Shown: positions 47,013 to 60,100 of the stretch, piece by piece | How positions within the stretch are numbered: position 1 is the stretch's first letter | Layout: each line of letters starts with the position of its first letter | Source: Dreissena polymorpha | Lineage: Eukaryota; Mollusca; Bivalvia; Myida; Dreissenidae | Length of the DNA stretch: 64,000 nt | Direction: 5' to 3' | Assembly (NCBI RefSeq): GCF_020536995.1 | Contig: NC_068364.1 | Coordinates: forward strand, 46,031,981-46,095,980 | Translations under genes and position numbers: made by a program | Notes under the pieces: model-generated | What the model saw: the letters and a program-made list of their open reading frames with translations, nothing else | What the model was told of the DNA's origin: nothing | Database searches by the model: none

Positions 47013-47226
47013 TTAACCCTTTCAGTGCTGGAATCGAATTTTGAAGATCTTTGCAAACAGTTTGGATCCTGATGAGACGTCACAGAACGTGGTGTCTCAT
47101 CAGGATCAAAACTGTTTGCTATTCTGATAGTATTCTTGGAAAAAAAATCGAAGAAAATGCTAATTTTAGAAATTCAGCAGACAACATTTTAGCAGACGAC
47201 AAATTTCCCAGCATGCAAAGGGTTAA
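47013..47226. mobile_element. TTAA-type MITE, family 3, 214 bp
   Basis: TTAACCCTTTCAGTGCTGGA to CAGCATGCAAAGGGTTAA, TTAA-edged, with the inner hairpin GTTTGGATCCTGATGAGACG / CTCATCAGGATCAAAACTG. Highly similar to 44057-44270. Confidence 0.93.
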
Positions 47227-47583
47227 AGGGCACAGTCAGAGTGATACAGCAACAATATATCAAGTGAATCAAAAACATCAATAAGATACAATATATTTAC
47301 ATCACAAATGCATGGATGTCCAATTTATACCTAACCATCACAAAATGAAATGGCATACTACATGTATTTCATACTAAATTAATCATGTCAAAAATATAAA
47401 TGTAATCATCTGTATAACAATATATTGCAATAATCACATAATGAATGGTTATTTTGAAAAATAATTCAGATATATCCCTCAAAAATAAATTTGCACTTTT
47501 TTAACAAAAATAAACATTTGTAAGATTACTAAATATACTCCTTAAATACATTCGTTGACTAGATTCCTTATATTGACCCGCAG
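47227..47583 (-). other. 3' flank of the SPATS2-like gene
   Basis: AT-rich sequence after the stop codon, presumably the 3' untranslated region. No clear polyadenylation site was assigned. Confidence 0.45.
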
Positions 47584-48191
47584 TTAACCTTCTTTATTCT
47601 CAGTGGATTCTGCTCCACGTGACTCTGACTTGTTACTATTGTTTCCAGGTGGTTGATTGCCAAGGGCGCCAGGTGACCTGTTTACTGGACCTCCACGACC
47701 CCGTCCCCTTCTGGGACTCCCAGAAGACCCCTGGGCCCCTTTTCTGGGGCTCTCAGCATCTCCCCTCTGAGCACTAGATTTCTGAGGGCTGGACCCACGA
47801 CCTGATGCTGACCCTCCTCGTCTGTTACCGCGGTTACCACCAGGACTTCTGGGTTTGTCCTCGGGTTTGCTACCAGCATTGTTCAGAACCGTAGTACTGT
47901 CTGAAGTACTGTTTGAATTGTCAATTACATTCCCTGATGGTGGGTTTGTTGTGTCATTACCTCCCCTATTTCTATCACCGCGGTAACCACCTCGACCTCG
48001 TCCGGGCCCTCCCCGGTTCGACCCTCGACCCCCACCCTGGGGACCGGTTTTCCTTCCTATAAAGATGACTCTATCCCCACTACTGGTCTGCGTGAACCCA
48101 CTGCGTCCATCCTCCTGTGGTTTCTCAGCCACAGGCTGGTCTCCTCGGGGACGGTCGTTTCTTCTGCGTTCACGATTGCCACGTGGTCCAC
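47584..48191 (-). CDS. SPATS2: SPATS2-like exon k: RG/RGG-rich C-terminus and stop
   Basis: 202 codons including the stop. It begins GPRGNRERRRNDRPRGDQPV after ATTTTGCTTGCAG. Dense RG/RGG and Ser-Pro-Arg patches follow (RGGPGRGRGGYRGDRNRGG; SPRRGRGRGGP), separated by a Ser/Thr/Asn linker, ending ESTENKEG. Such tracts typically bind RNA and are substrates for arginine methylation. Locally GC-rich because of the Gly/Arg/Pro content. Confidence 0.9.
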
Positions 48192-51100
48192 CTGCAAGCA
48201 AAATAGTGATAAATTAAATGTAACTTTCTAAGGGACTACAAACGCGCGAAAATACGTATCTAAGTGGTTAAGGATTAAATTAATGATTCATCCTTCTGCA
48301 GAAAAGCTTAAAAACAAACTGTAAAGCAACAGAGCCATTGAGCCTCAGTCTGAGAAAACAGGGCTTAATGCATGTGTGTGAAGTGTTGTCACAGATTAAC
48401 CTGTGCATTCAGCTCATCTTAGACAGAGAATAATAGGTTAGTGTTGATTATAGATCAGGTTTATCATGCGAGGCTTAGAAAACAAAAAGCACGAGCCTTG
48501 GAAAGTGCTTTTTCGTTTTCGTGCCGAGCATGATAAACCTTATCTATAATCAACACTGATCTATTATTCTATTTATCCCACTTTTTATTTTGTAAACCTT
48601 TTTGTTTAAACAAAATTATTTTGACTGGATAATTTCGCTGGATTTATGACGTCATTTCGTCGAAATATTGACGTCATTTCCTGCTGTTGATTATAGATGA
48701 TATTTAATCAATGGGGCTTTAATCAACCCAATTCGCTGTAAAAGTGGGATAAAACACTTTTTGCTAAACTAGATTTTCAATAAAAAGAGACTTTCTTTAA
48801 ACAAAAAATACTGTAAAAGCATAAAGTATTATCCCTGATTAGCCTGTGCAGACCGAGAATGTAGCCTGTGATGTCACTTTACACACATGTATCAAGCCCC
48901 ATGTTCTGAGAGCACCGCTCATACACATACCCCTCGCAGAAGAGGTAGCCACATTTTTAGGAGTGTCAGTCTCTGCTGCAACTGTGGGGGCCGCAGGGGC
49001 AGAGCTGATCCGTTCTGGGTACGTCTGTACTGGAATGCCCTTCAAAACAGCAGAAATGCCAATGAAAATTTTGACTAACTAAACAGCAAAAATACACGCA
49101 CTGATGGAACATTGATTTTTAGGCGTGAATTTAACAAAATAATATTTTCCCAATGAATTGATTAAAACTATTTTGTGTAAGGTAATGGAAAGTTAACACA
49201 AAAACAAACAAGTTTTGAACTCACAGCTCCTCCCCATTCTAAAGATATAATGTCATCACAACAAAAACTCATAACAACCTTAACAACTGATGCACCCAAA
49301 TTACATGCCAACGTGATAAACATGGAAATTGTAAACTGACACACCAGTCTACTTCACAAATATACACAAAGTGGAATGCCAGCCAGTGAAGACAAACCTT
49401 ATTTAACAATATGTTCCTTTATTTATGAAAAGTGACTTTATTTAACCATGTGACACTTCAACTATGACATGTGACCATATTTCAATATGTAACCCTCTAT
49501 TAATGGAAAGTGACCTTTTCTTACAATGAACCCATTATTTATGACAAGTGCCCTTATTTAAGCGTTACATTCTTTTTATATGACAAGTGAACTTTTTTAA
49601 GTGCGTGGTCTTTTATCTATGACAATTGACGTTATTTGAGCATTTTGCATTTTATTTATCACAAATGACCATATTTAGCATGTTGTCCTTTATTTTTAGA
49701 CAAGGACCTTTTTTAAGCGTGTGGAGCTTTATTTATGCCAAGAGATATTATTTAAGCATGTTTTTCTTAATTTATGACAAGTGACATTATTTCAGTGGGT
49801 GGTCAATTTTTTATGACAAGTGACAAATTGTAAACCAGTGTGACACAGCAAAAAAACACACCCAGACAACACCCAGACACAACACACAAATATGCAACAA
49901 ACAGTATTAAAAACCTTCTAACTCCCATGATACTGACCTCTAGGGTGAGGGAGTGTTTGAGCCTCCTCTGTAACTCTGCAATCTCATGGGCCTCTGCAGG
50001 GTCCACATGGGGGACAGAGGGCTTAATGGTGTCTGTAGGGGCTGCACTGGGCTTAGAGGGACCAGATGGTGGGACTGTATGGGTACCTGCAGCATAGTAA
50101 AGATCAATTCAGTTTTTGTGCATATTTTATTCAAACATTTTCATTTTTGTCCAAACTGTTGCTACCCCTTTCATATCTAACACTACCCACGTTTAGTTGT
50201 TTTTACAAAAGCCTTTTCAGCTTGCGAGATACTAGGGTGTCATATATTGGAATAAAAAATGGCATGATTTATTATTATTTACAATTGCGTAATGAGTTTT
50301 CGCAACCAGCCAGGATTGCATTATATCAATACATAACACCCATCAACTGTCTAAATTGAAACTTTGGTTTAAAAAAACTTTACACTATGCATGTTTTTCT
50401 ATGGTAACTCAGGCAGGTTATAAATCTGCACAGTTGGAAGCCCTCATTTTTTCATTTGTATGCCTCAGACTTCCTCATTATTTACTGGCTGATAAACAAT
50501 GGAAATGCAATAATTCTTTATTACTTTACAAGGCAATACATATCAGCTGACTGAAATGGAACCAGAAATAGGACTGAAATGTTGGTGCATCAGCATGTTT
50601 TTGTTAAATGAAAAATGAATAAATAAGTGCAACAAAACTTTATTTGTAAATTATTGATGAACAGAAAAGAGATGACTTTGTAAAACCTGCAAGTCGGACT
50701 AAGGAATCTAAACTGTTTGTGGGCTATCCCTTATGTGTCTCTATATGAGAGTGCAACACACTTCTACAGCGATTTTTTTTTCTGCGGGAAAAACCTGAAA
50801 TTGGGATAATTCGTGTCCTGAAGTCTTCATATTGGAAAATTGGTGTATTTTAGTTTTTGCTCCAAAATACTTTAAAATTGATAACTAAATTTTGTCAAAT
50901 TGTCAAAATTACATTTATATAGGTTAAAGCCATAGATCTGCATAGGAAAACTAACTAAATGTTGCACTTTATTAAAAAAATTATATATTTTGTTTGTTTT
51001 GCATTTGAGAAACCTTCATCTGGGATTTTTTTGAAAGCAATTAGGAAATTTGTAGTCTTTTCCTCATTGGGAAAGTGCCATTTACCGGTGCTTTATCAAG

Positions 51101-54100
51101 AAGGAAAACAATTGCTGTTCTACTCCCCACCATACTTACTGCTACTCCCCGTGGCCTGTATACTGCTTTCCACGGTGCCTGTGCTGGTGAGTACCGCATC
51201 CACTACTGAGCTGCCATGCCACTGGTAGGAACTCTTCACAGGAACAACTGCAGAGAGAAATGTTCGAGTTAAATTGTGAATATTATTAAGATTTTTAAAA
51301 TAATTTACTTCTGGAAATGTTTGACTACTAAAACTGGTTTGACAAAAATTATATAATGCTGGTGCATGGTAACTGACCGTCAATGCAGTCTTGTTGACAG
51401 TCTACGTTACGTTTGCACATAAATTTGAAGAAAAACATTTTTACATACCAAAATATGGAAAAATACTAGATTTTTTGCCCCCAAAATACTGCTTATGGAG
51501 AAGTAAAATGTATAGAACAAGCGATAAATAAACACCTACTCCTGTGGTTAGATTACAATCACTATACCCAGTAATGATATACAATATCTTGTATTTATTC
51601 AGCCTCCAGATTAAACAAGAGATGTGTTTGTCAGAAACACAATGCCCCCTATTGCACCGCTTTGAAATAAAATTTCAATATATCCTTTGGCAGGTATAGA
51701 AATTATCTCCCTTTTAAAGCTTATTACTTCCCTTGGATTGTATTTTTTGACTTTTAATCTTGAAGGATGACCTTGACCTTTCACCACTCAAAATGTGCAG
51801 CTTCATGAGATACACATGCATGCCAAATATCAAGTTGCTATTTTCAATATTGCAAAAGTTATCGCAATCTTTAACCAAGGTTAAAGTTTTGGGACAGAAT
51901 GACAGACAGACAGGCCAAAAACAATATGCCCCCGATCATTCGATCCGGGGGGCATAAAAATTTGGTACCTTCTTTAATCCTTTCCAACTCAGAATTATAG
52001 TGACAATGGCTATGTGCAAACAGCATAAATCCAGAACAGCCTGAGTAACTCGTAGTCTGTTCAGGTTTTAGGCTGTTTGCTGCTAATCAGTATCTAAGGG
52101 TGGAAATAAAGCCTTTAAACTTTAAATGTAGTTAGAAAGGTCTTAAATCAAATTTAACTTTTAAAGGGACTACAAATGCGTAAAAATGCGTATCTTATAT
52201 CTAAGTGATAAAGGGTTAAGTCTGTTTTTTTAATATTATGCCATTACATCACTAGGGAGCATAACCCATGTATGGGATTATACAAGGAATGATATATACC
52301 TTCTGCAAACTGCTGGATCCGCTTTTTCATCGAGTCATCATCGTACACGAACCTTGTGACACGGGCAATGTCTTCGTCCAGCTTTCGCTCACTCACAAAG
52401 TGCTGAAATGGAAAACAAAAGTGACATGTTAATTTATCATTACAAGTTTTTTTTTCATCTGAAACTTGCTCTACTCATTTAAACTATTTCACCATATTTC
52501 ATGTAATGTAAAGTGAAGATATAGCTTTCTAAACAAAATGACACATCCTATAATGTCAGCATATGTTTAATCTCCCCAAACTTATAATCATTTGTGGAAG
52601 ACCCAAAAGAGGGGGTAGACATTCCGTAAACTCGCCCTGGCGTACTGGATATGGTGTCCACCTAGCAATTGGGAGGTCATCCGTTCGATCCCCACTGTGG
52701 GAGCGTTCTTTAGATCTTCTGCATTAACACTAAGTACTGGTTCTAGTCCCAGGAAATGGACTCAAATAAGCCTTAGGATTTTCCATGCAATCAAGCTAAA
52801 ATAAATAGGTTTAAACTAAACTAAACTAGACTGTTACGTAATATTTGACATTGCCATTGGGATAGTTTCCTGTGTAAATATTGTTATCTGGGCTTACAGA
52901 CCTTGATATCGGCCCTGAGTTCAGTCAACTGGGGCTCTGTGAGCCGCTCTGCGCGGTCAATCATGGTCTTCAACTGGGTGGCCTGGCCTTGGCGTGTGAT
53001 GAATGTAGCATCTGCAAATATGTTGCTTATTGAGCCCCGTACTAGAAAAACTGGGCTAAATGCATAAGCCGTGAGTGTCGTCACAGATCAATGACAACAC
53101 TTTCCGCTTTTATGGAAGTTTTCTATTAAAGGAAATCTCTTCTGAACAAAAATCCAGTTTAGGAAGGAAGTGTCGTTTCTGATTAGCCTTCAGGCTTATG
53201 CATATAAATATGTTGATAATTGATTGAAAGGGGAGTTAATTGTTCTTTCAATGTAACAAAACATCAATGAAACTAGGGATTTCAAGATAATTCCTTAACA
53301 ATTCAGGATTTTGGTGAACTGAATGTTTCACTTGAGGACTTCAGGAAATGCCTATTTTCTTCAAAATTTCGAGAAATGACTTCAAATAGAGACACAATTT
53401 TACATAGTTTTAGTAGAGGCCTTCAAAAGGATTCAGGCAATGTGTCAAATTTTCTTTTTTGATTTTCATGAATACATTACTATTGAATACAATGCATACA
53501 TTCTTTTTTTGATCCTATGACTTTTTTTGCAAATTTTTATTTTGCCAAATAGCGAGCAAGTCCTGAATAAACTCCTTTAACCTAGTATCATATTAATAAT
53601 AAGGCAGGCAACAAAGGTAGTCTTTCTCGGCTATGATATCTGTTGTCTTAATATCTAATGGTCTCATATTGAGTTGATAAGAAAGGGATGACCATTTCTG
53701 TAATACATGAATGGCTTTTTTTTTCTGTTTGTGACGCCGCCCTTGGCACCTAACTTTGTGAAAAAAAATCACAAACTTTTCAAAACTGTAAAACAAATGA
53801 GTTGCACATTCTTGAAAATTGTGATTAATTGAGTCGCAAACTTCTCATATTTGTGGAAAAAAACCCGGCTATTTTCTTAGATGGACAAGAGCCCTCACAT
53901 GCATATGTTTATTCCAAGCTACCTGGATTTCATCAAATTTTATTTACATATTTTTTAACTACTTCTATAAAAGTAAAATAGTTATTCAGCCATGCCATGA
54001 AATATAAAACAGGTGAATATGTGAAAGTCAGAAGTCCACCACTTACGGCCTGCTGCTCTGACTGCATTCAACTCTACAACCAATGAGGACTCCTTGGCAT

Positions 54101-57100
54101 CCAAACTGAAATCAATACCCACACTTCATCATTTGGTATTTCATTTCAGCCTTGCTGTGGGAAAACCAGGAGTGGTATTCCAGAAGCATCTTAAGTCATT
54201 TCTTAAAGGGACTGTCAACCACCACGACGAAGAAAAGAAAAGTTGTAAAATACCGTATGTTTTAACAATTATTAGTTTATATTGATTTAAATATCACATC
54301 TGGTATATAACATTACTTGAAAAAAAGTTGTTAATTTTTCATATTTTCAGTATATTCGGTAATACATTTTACTGGGTATGTCTACCAGGTAACTACCAGT
54401 TAACAATAAATAACGCCAGTAGATTGATCATCATCGTCACGTGGTATACCCAGGAATCCATATAGTACATGCTTAGTGCATTGTATATATTTTATATATA
54501 AAATGATCAATCTACTTGCGTTGTTTATAGTGTCTATATCGTTATGTCATCTATTTTTCGCGATGTACTTTCGATTTCACATCGCAAAATTTATATTACC
54601 AAATATACTGAAAATATAAACTTTTTTTCAAGTAATGTAATATACCATTCGTGGTATTTTAATCAATATTAACTAATAAGTGTACACAAATACGGTATTT
54701 TACAACTTTTCTTTTTTTCGTCGTCGTGGTTGCCAGTCCCTTTAAAGAATTTCACTTAAGTTCAAAATTAGAATGTTTTGTATTTCTTTACTAAATAAGG
54801 AATTCTTTTGGTATTCCTAAAATAACATTGACATAATGATGTTATTTTGATGTAATTCTTGATGCCTAACTATTGCAATAGGAAATGAAACGCTTAAGAA
54901 AATTTCCCAATTCAAGGATAAGAATAAAATTTAACTTAAGATGCTTCTGGAATACGACCCCTGCAGGCTTATTGCATGTTTGTAAAGTGTCCTGCCAGAT
55001 AAGCCTGTGTAGCATGTACAGGTTATTCAGGGACTACACTATCCTCTATTCAGGGACTACACTATCCTCTATTCAGGGACGACACTATCCTCTATTCAGG
55101 GACGACACTATCCTCTATTCAGGGACGACACTATCCTCTATTCAGGGACGACACTATCCTCTATTCAGGGACGACACTATCCTCTATTCAGGGACGACAC
55201 TATCCTCTATTCAGGGACGACACTATCCTCTATTCAGGGACGACACTATCCTCTATTCAGGGACGACACTATCCTCTATTCAGGGACGACACTATCCTCT
55301 ATTCAGGGACGACACTATCCTCTATTCAGGGACGACACTATCCTCTATTCAGGGACGACACTATCCTCTTCTTCTGTATTTTTTTTATCGCTTTTGAGCA
55401 AAAATCAACTCTAGGCGGAATGTGTAGTCCCTGATTAGCCAATGCAAACTGCATATCCTAATCTGGGATGACACTTTCCGCACATGCATAAAACCCATTT
55501 GACCAGAGTGAGTTTCATTTTGAAATAAAATTACATTTAGTTAAATAAACCATTTAATCAGTTACATTATTAATTCAATATGTTATAACAGAGCAATCAA
55601 AACGATATGTAATCTCATCCATAGGACAGCTTCTATTTCAACCAGGTCACACACAACTTTACTATCACAGCTGCAACAAGATTAACGACCCTATCCCAAT
55701 AGCTGACAACAGACTCTCACATTAAATATGCAAATTTGAGGAACAGAAAAGGTAAGGTATTTACATGGCCCTGTGTGTCACATACCCATGTTCATCTCAT
55801 AAGTAACTGACTTGACTTTCTTGACTGGAGCGATCTATAGAATAGGATAAATACATAAGCCTAAAGCCGGTGTGTCATGTAACCGTGTCTGATCACAACC
55901 ATGCATGCCGTCATTTTCTTGACAGAGCGATATTTAGACTATGGAATAGCTAGACATTTACATGGCTCTGTGTCTGGTACCAGAGTCTCATCTTATCCAC
56001 GACTGACTTGACTTTCTTGACAGAGCGAGCATCAAGACTTAGAATAGGACAGGTAAGTACATTGCCCTAAAACCTGTGTGATTCACATACTTGTGTCTGA
56101 TCTCATCTTGAGAGACTTGACTTTGATGACAGAGAAATCTACAAGGTACTTACATGGCACTTAAGCCTGTGATTAAACCTTTTAGTGTCTGCTCTCAGCA
56201 ATGACTGACTTCACCTTCTTGTCAGACAATGTAGTTCCACTTTGTTTATTTTGAGTATTTCCACTCATGAATAGGGTAGGTAAATAAATTGCCCAATAAC
56301 AGGGGTTCCTCATACCAGTTTCTCCGAAAACCAGTGTGTTGTTAACTTACCAGTGTCTAATCTAATTGATGAGTGCTTTGACCTTCTTTACAGAGCAGTC
56401 CACCTCCACTTTGTTTATTTTTAGTATCAAGACTCAAGAATAGGACAGGTAAATACATGACCTTAAAGCCTATGTTACGCGTACCAGTGTCTGATCTCAT
56501 CAATGACTGCCTTGACCTTTACAGAGCAGTCCACCTCCACTTTGTTTATTTTTAGTATCAAGACTCAAGAATAGGACAGGTAAATACATGGCCTTAAAGC
56601 CTATGCTACGCGTACCAGTGTCTGATCTCATCAATGACTGCCTTGACCTTCTTCACGGAGCGGTCCACCTCCTCCTCGAACACCAGTCGCAGCCTCTCCA
56701 GGGACACAACCTGACGATGGAGATCCTTGCCTGACTTCTCCAAGTTCACTGGAAAAACAAGTAAATGTCAACCGTTAAGCCTCAGCCCTTATGCCATAGG
56801 CCCATATTGACAAATCTTGAGAGTAAAGTCTAAAATATCAAGGGTCAAGGGTTAAGCCTCAGCCCTTATGCCATAGGCCCATATTGACAATTTTGAGACT
56901 TAAGTCTGAAATATCAAGGCTTTTTGAGACTTACATGTAAGTCTGAACTATCAATGCTTTAGCCTCAGCCCTTAAGCCAACAGCCCATATTGACAAATTT
57001 TGAGACTGAAGTCTGAAATATCAAGGGTTTAGCCTCAGATCTTAAGCCCCAGGCCCAATCCAATTCAATTATTACACTTATTCTAGAAATAAAGGTGTCT

Positions 57101-60100
57101 TTAAAGGGGTCTTTTCACAGATTTTGGCATTTTTTAACTTATTCATTAAATGCTTTATATCGATAAATGTAAACAATGGATCGTAAAAGCTCCAGTAAAA
57201 AATCAAGAATAAAATTAAAAAAAGGAAAAGAATATTGCCCGGACCAGGTTTCGAACCAGTGATCCCTGGAGTCCTGCCAGAGTCCTGAAGTAAAAACGCT
57301 TTAGCCTACTGAGCTATTCCGCCGAGTACATATACGTGAAGTATTTTATACCTTATATAAGCAATCTTCGTAGTTTCACAAAATTTAACGACAAAAACAG
57401 AACTCTCCAAATTATTCAATCGTTTCGCGTTGCAACGCTTTATAATTTTTAGGTTTTAAAATCGTCAAAAGATGCATATAATGGCTATATTAGAGCATGG
57501 TAAATGTTCAGTATTACTGTTTCCTCACAAATATCATAACTAAAACGAAAATTTGCGAATCTGAAACAACTTTTTTCAATTTTGTCAATTTACCAAAGCG
57601 TGAAAAGATCCCTTTAAAAAAACTGTTGATTCTTCCAGTCAATATGACATGGATTTTAACTAAATACACAATTCTTCATTTACAACAATTTATATGTCTC
57701 ATAACCACAATTTTCAAATGAATACATTCATACTGTAAACTTTTTTTTCTTGGTTATACGTGGGTATTTTATTCTTAAGTCTTAGAATGGGTGGATGAAT
57801 ATGGGTCATGTACAGATACAGTTCAACTGGCCTTTCTCTTATAATCAATTTTATATGGATTTTCTTTCAACAGAATTAATGTTAAATTTTGGGCTAACTG
57901 AATAAGTTAATTCCAACGAGTGAATATATTACCCCTTTCCAGTAGGGATTTGTACAATCCAGGGGGCCGTTTCATAAACGATCGTACGACAATTTTAACT
58001 TACGAGAGAATTTATTAATCAAAATAAGTAGACGAACTAACTCGCCATGCTCATCAAAAGTATACGTCGTTAGAGATGCCAATAAAAATTAATAAAGTAA
58101 TGAAAATGTATAATCATATGATATGGCCTTAAGCAGTCATGCATCTTTGAAAAGTGTATCGTATCGTAAATGTGTACTACGATGTTTATTTGAACGGTCC
58201 CCTGACTGTTTCAATGCCCAAACTACATACAACCATCAATTAAAATCAACCTTTGATATAAACAAGTTAATGCAAAAATTTGGCCAGCCAATTCATTGCA
58301 TTTATGAAGAACATGTATAACGACAATATTGTGCTGAGTTTTACCATAAAATAATTCACAGACCGACCTTTTATTTAAAAAAATATTACAGAAGATTTCG
58401 GTCTTTTGCCTTTTTTTGTTTAGTTTTGTTGTTGTTGTTGTTTTTAAAAGTATTTCAGACATATCACACCCATCAGTTGACCAACTAACACAAGCCGGTT
58501 TTGGAGGCTGGTTTTATAGCTTTTATTTCATTATATTCTCAATGGCAAAAAGTATCATTTTTTCACAAACCCAGTCCTAAAATTTTTAATAAAAGTTTTG
58601 ACTTTCCTATGTTTAAAATTAGAGATGTTAAAGGTCAGAAATAAAGTGTTTTGGAGTTTAAATAATAAATTTTACTGCTGTGTCTATGAAAGAGAATTTG
58701 TTCAGTTTAATGCAAATGGTCAAAAAATCAGAATCACACAGCTATGTATCACAGAATGGGGTCTTACTGTAAGTATGCTTCTTTCCACCATGAGATCCAT
58801 CTATAGATGAGGTGCTCTCTGTGCGTTCTCTGTTGTCGTGGAGGTGATTGTCATGGTTGTTATGGTGACCAGGGGGACGACCGTGTGAATGGGAACCTGC
58901 AAGTATTGCCGTATTTATTATGTATATTAAGCTCCGTTCTTGGAAAACAGGGCTTAATGCATGTTCTTCAAGTGTTGTCACAGATTAGCCTGTGAAGTCT
59001 GCAAAGGCTAATCAGGGACGAAACTTTCCGCTTTTATGTAATTTTTGGTTTTAAGATAGTCTCTTGTAAACCGAAATCCAGTTTAGAATAAAAGTGTTGT
59101 CACTGATTAGCCTTTGCATATAGGAACAGGCTAATCTGGGACAACACTTAACGTACATGCATTAAGCCTAGTTTCCTCAGAGCTCGGCTAACATACATAA
59201 AATTTGCTGCTACCAATGCATACTGTTTCCTACAATCAAACATAAAAAGCCGTATCCGCTACTAGTGTTGACTGTTTATGCATCATAGTAGTGCCCGACT
59301 ACTGTATAATGTAAAACAAATATTCAGTCATCTTTGACAATTAATCGTAAAACCTAGAAAACCTGTGTTACTTCACACACAGAGAAACATCAACGTAATT
59401 CATGAACATTACATTGTTTAGTGGAGAAAGTAACTGTATCCTCAACTAGTTCATGATTTGTTTTAGAATTTACAAGTTACAATCAGAAAACAGCATTCAA
59501 TAAATGAATTTCAGGGCCATTATTCTGCAAAACTGGTCACAGTCAAACTTCCTTTCTTAACACTCATCTTCACATGAAGTCATTCACCTGCGCTATTAGA
59601 CAAATATACAAAAACTTTGAATAAGAGATGTGTTTGTCAGAAACACAATTTCCCCTACTGCACCGCTTTGAAGCCATATATTAGACCTAAGCTTTTGAAG
59701 GATGACCTTGACATTGACCTTTCACCACTCAAAATGTGCTCCATGAGATACACATGCATGCCAAATATCAAGGTGCTATCTTTAATATTGAAAAGTTATG
59801 ACTTGGTTAAAGTTTTGGGACAGAATGACAGACAGACTCATACAATGACAGACAAGCCACAAGCAATATACCCCCTATCCTTCAATTAGGGGCATAAAAA
59901 GGAGGTGAGATGTTAAAATGTACATTTGCACATCAACATCAATTCAAGGAGAGATGTCTTGCATTTTGTTCTACCTGAGTGTGTTCGTTGCTTGGGTTGA
60001 CGTTGTGGCAAAGCTTCAGATTTCTCTGCAGCAGATGAGACTTCTATTTGACCAGGCAGGTTTACCTCAGTCTGAAATGTGAAATACCCTGTAGGTGAGG

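Larger units (their letters stand above)
48350..48910. mobile_element. Family-1 palindromic MITE split by nested elements
   Basis: The left part (CAGGGCTTAATGCATGTGTG, CACAGATTAACCTGTGCA) and the right part (CCCTGATTAGCCTGTGCAGA, CACACATGTATCAAGCCCCA) belong to family 1. Between them lie a hairpin (48427-48571) and a TIR element (48572-48753). Confidence 0.8.

Noticed and set aside
54885-55397. A 170-residue frame with 23-residue repeats (YPLFRDDTILYSGTT...)
   Set aside because: The 23-bp satellite is open in this frame by periodicity; flanks are MITE sequence.
57233-57325. A functional tRNA gene
   Set aside because: A and B boxes are good, but stem pairing is poor, the length between boxes is too great, and it lies inside a repeated element.
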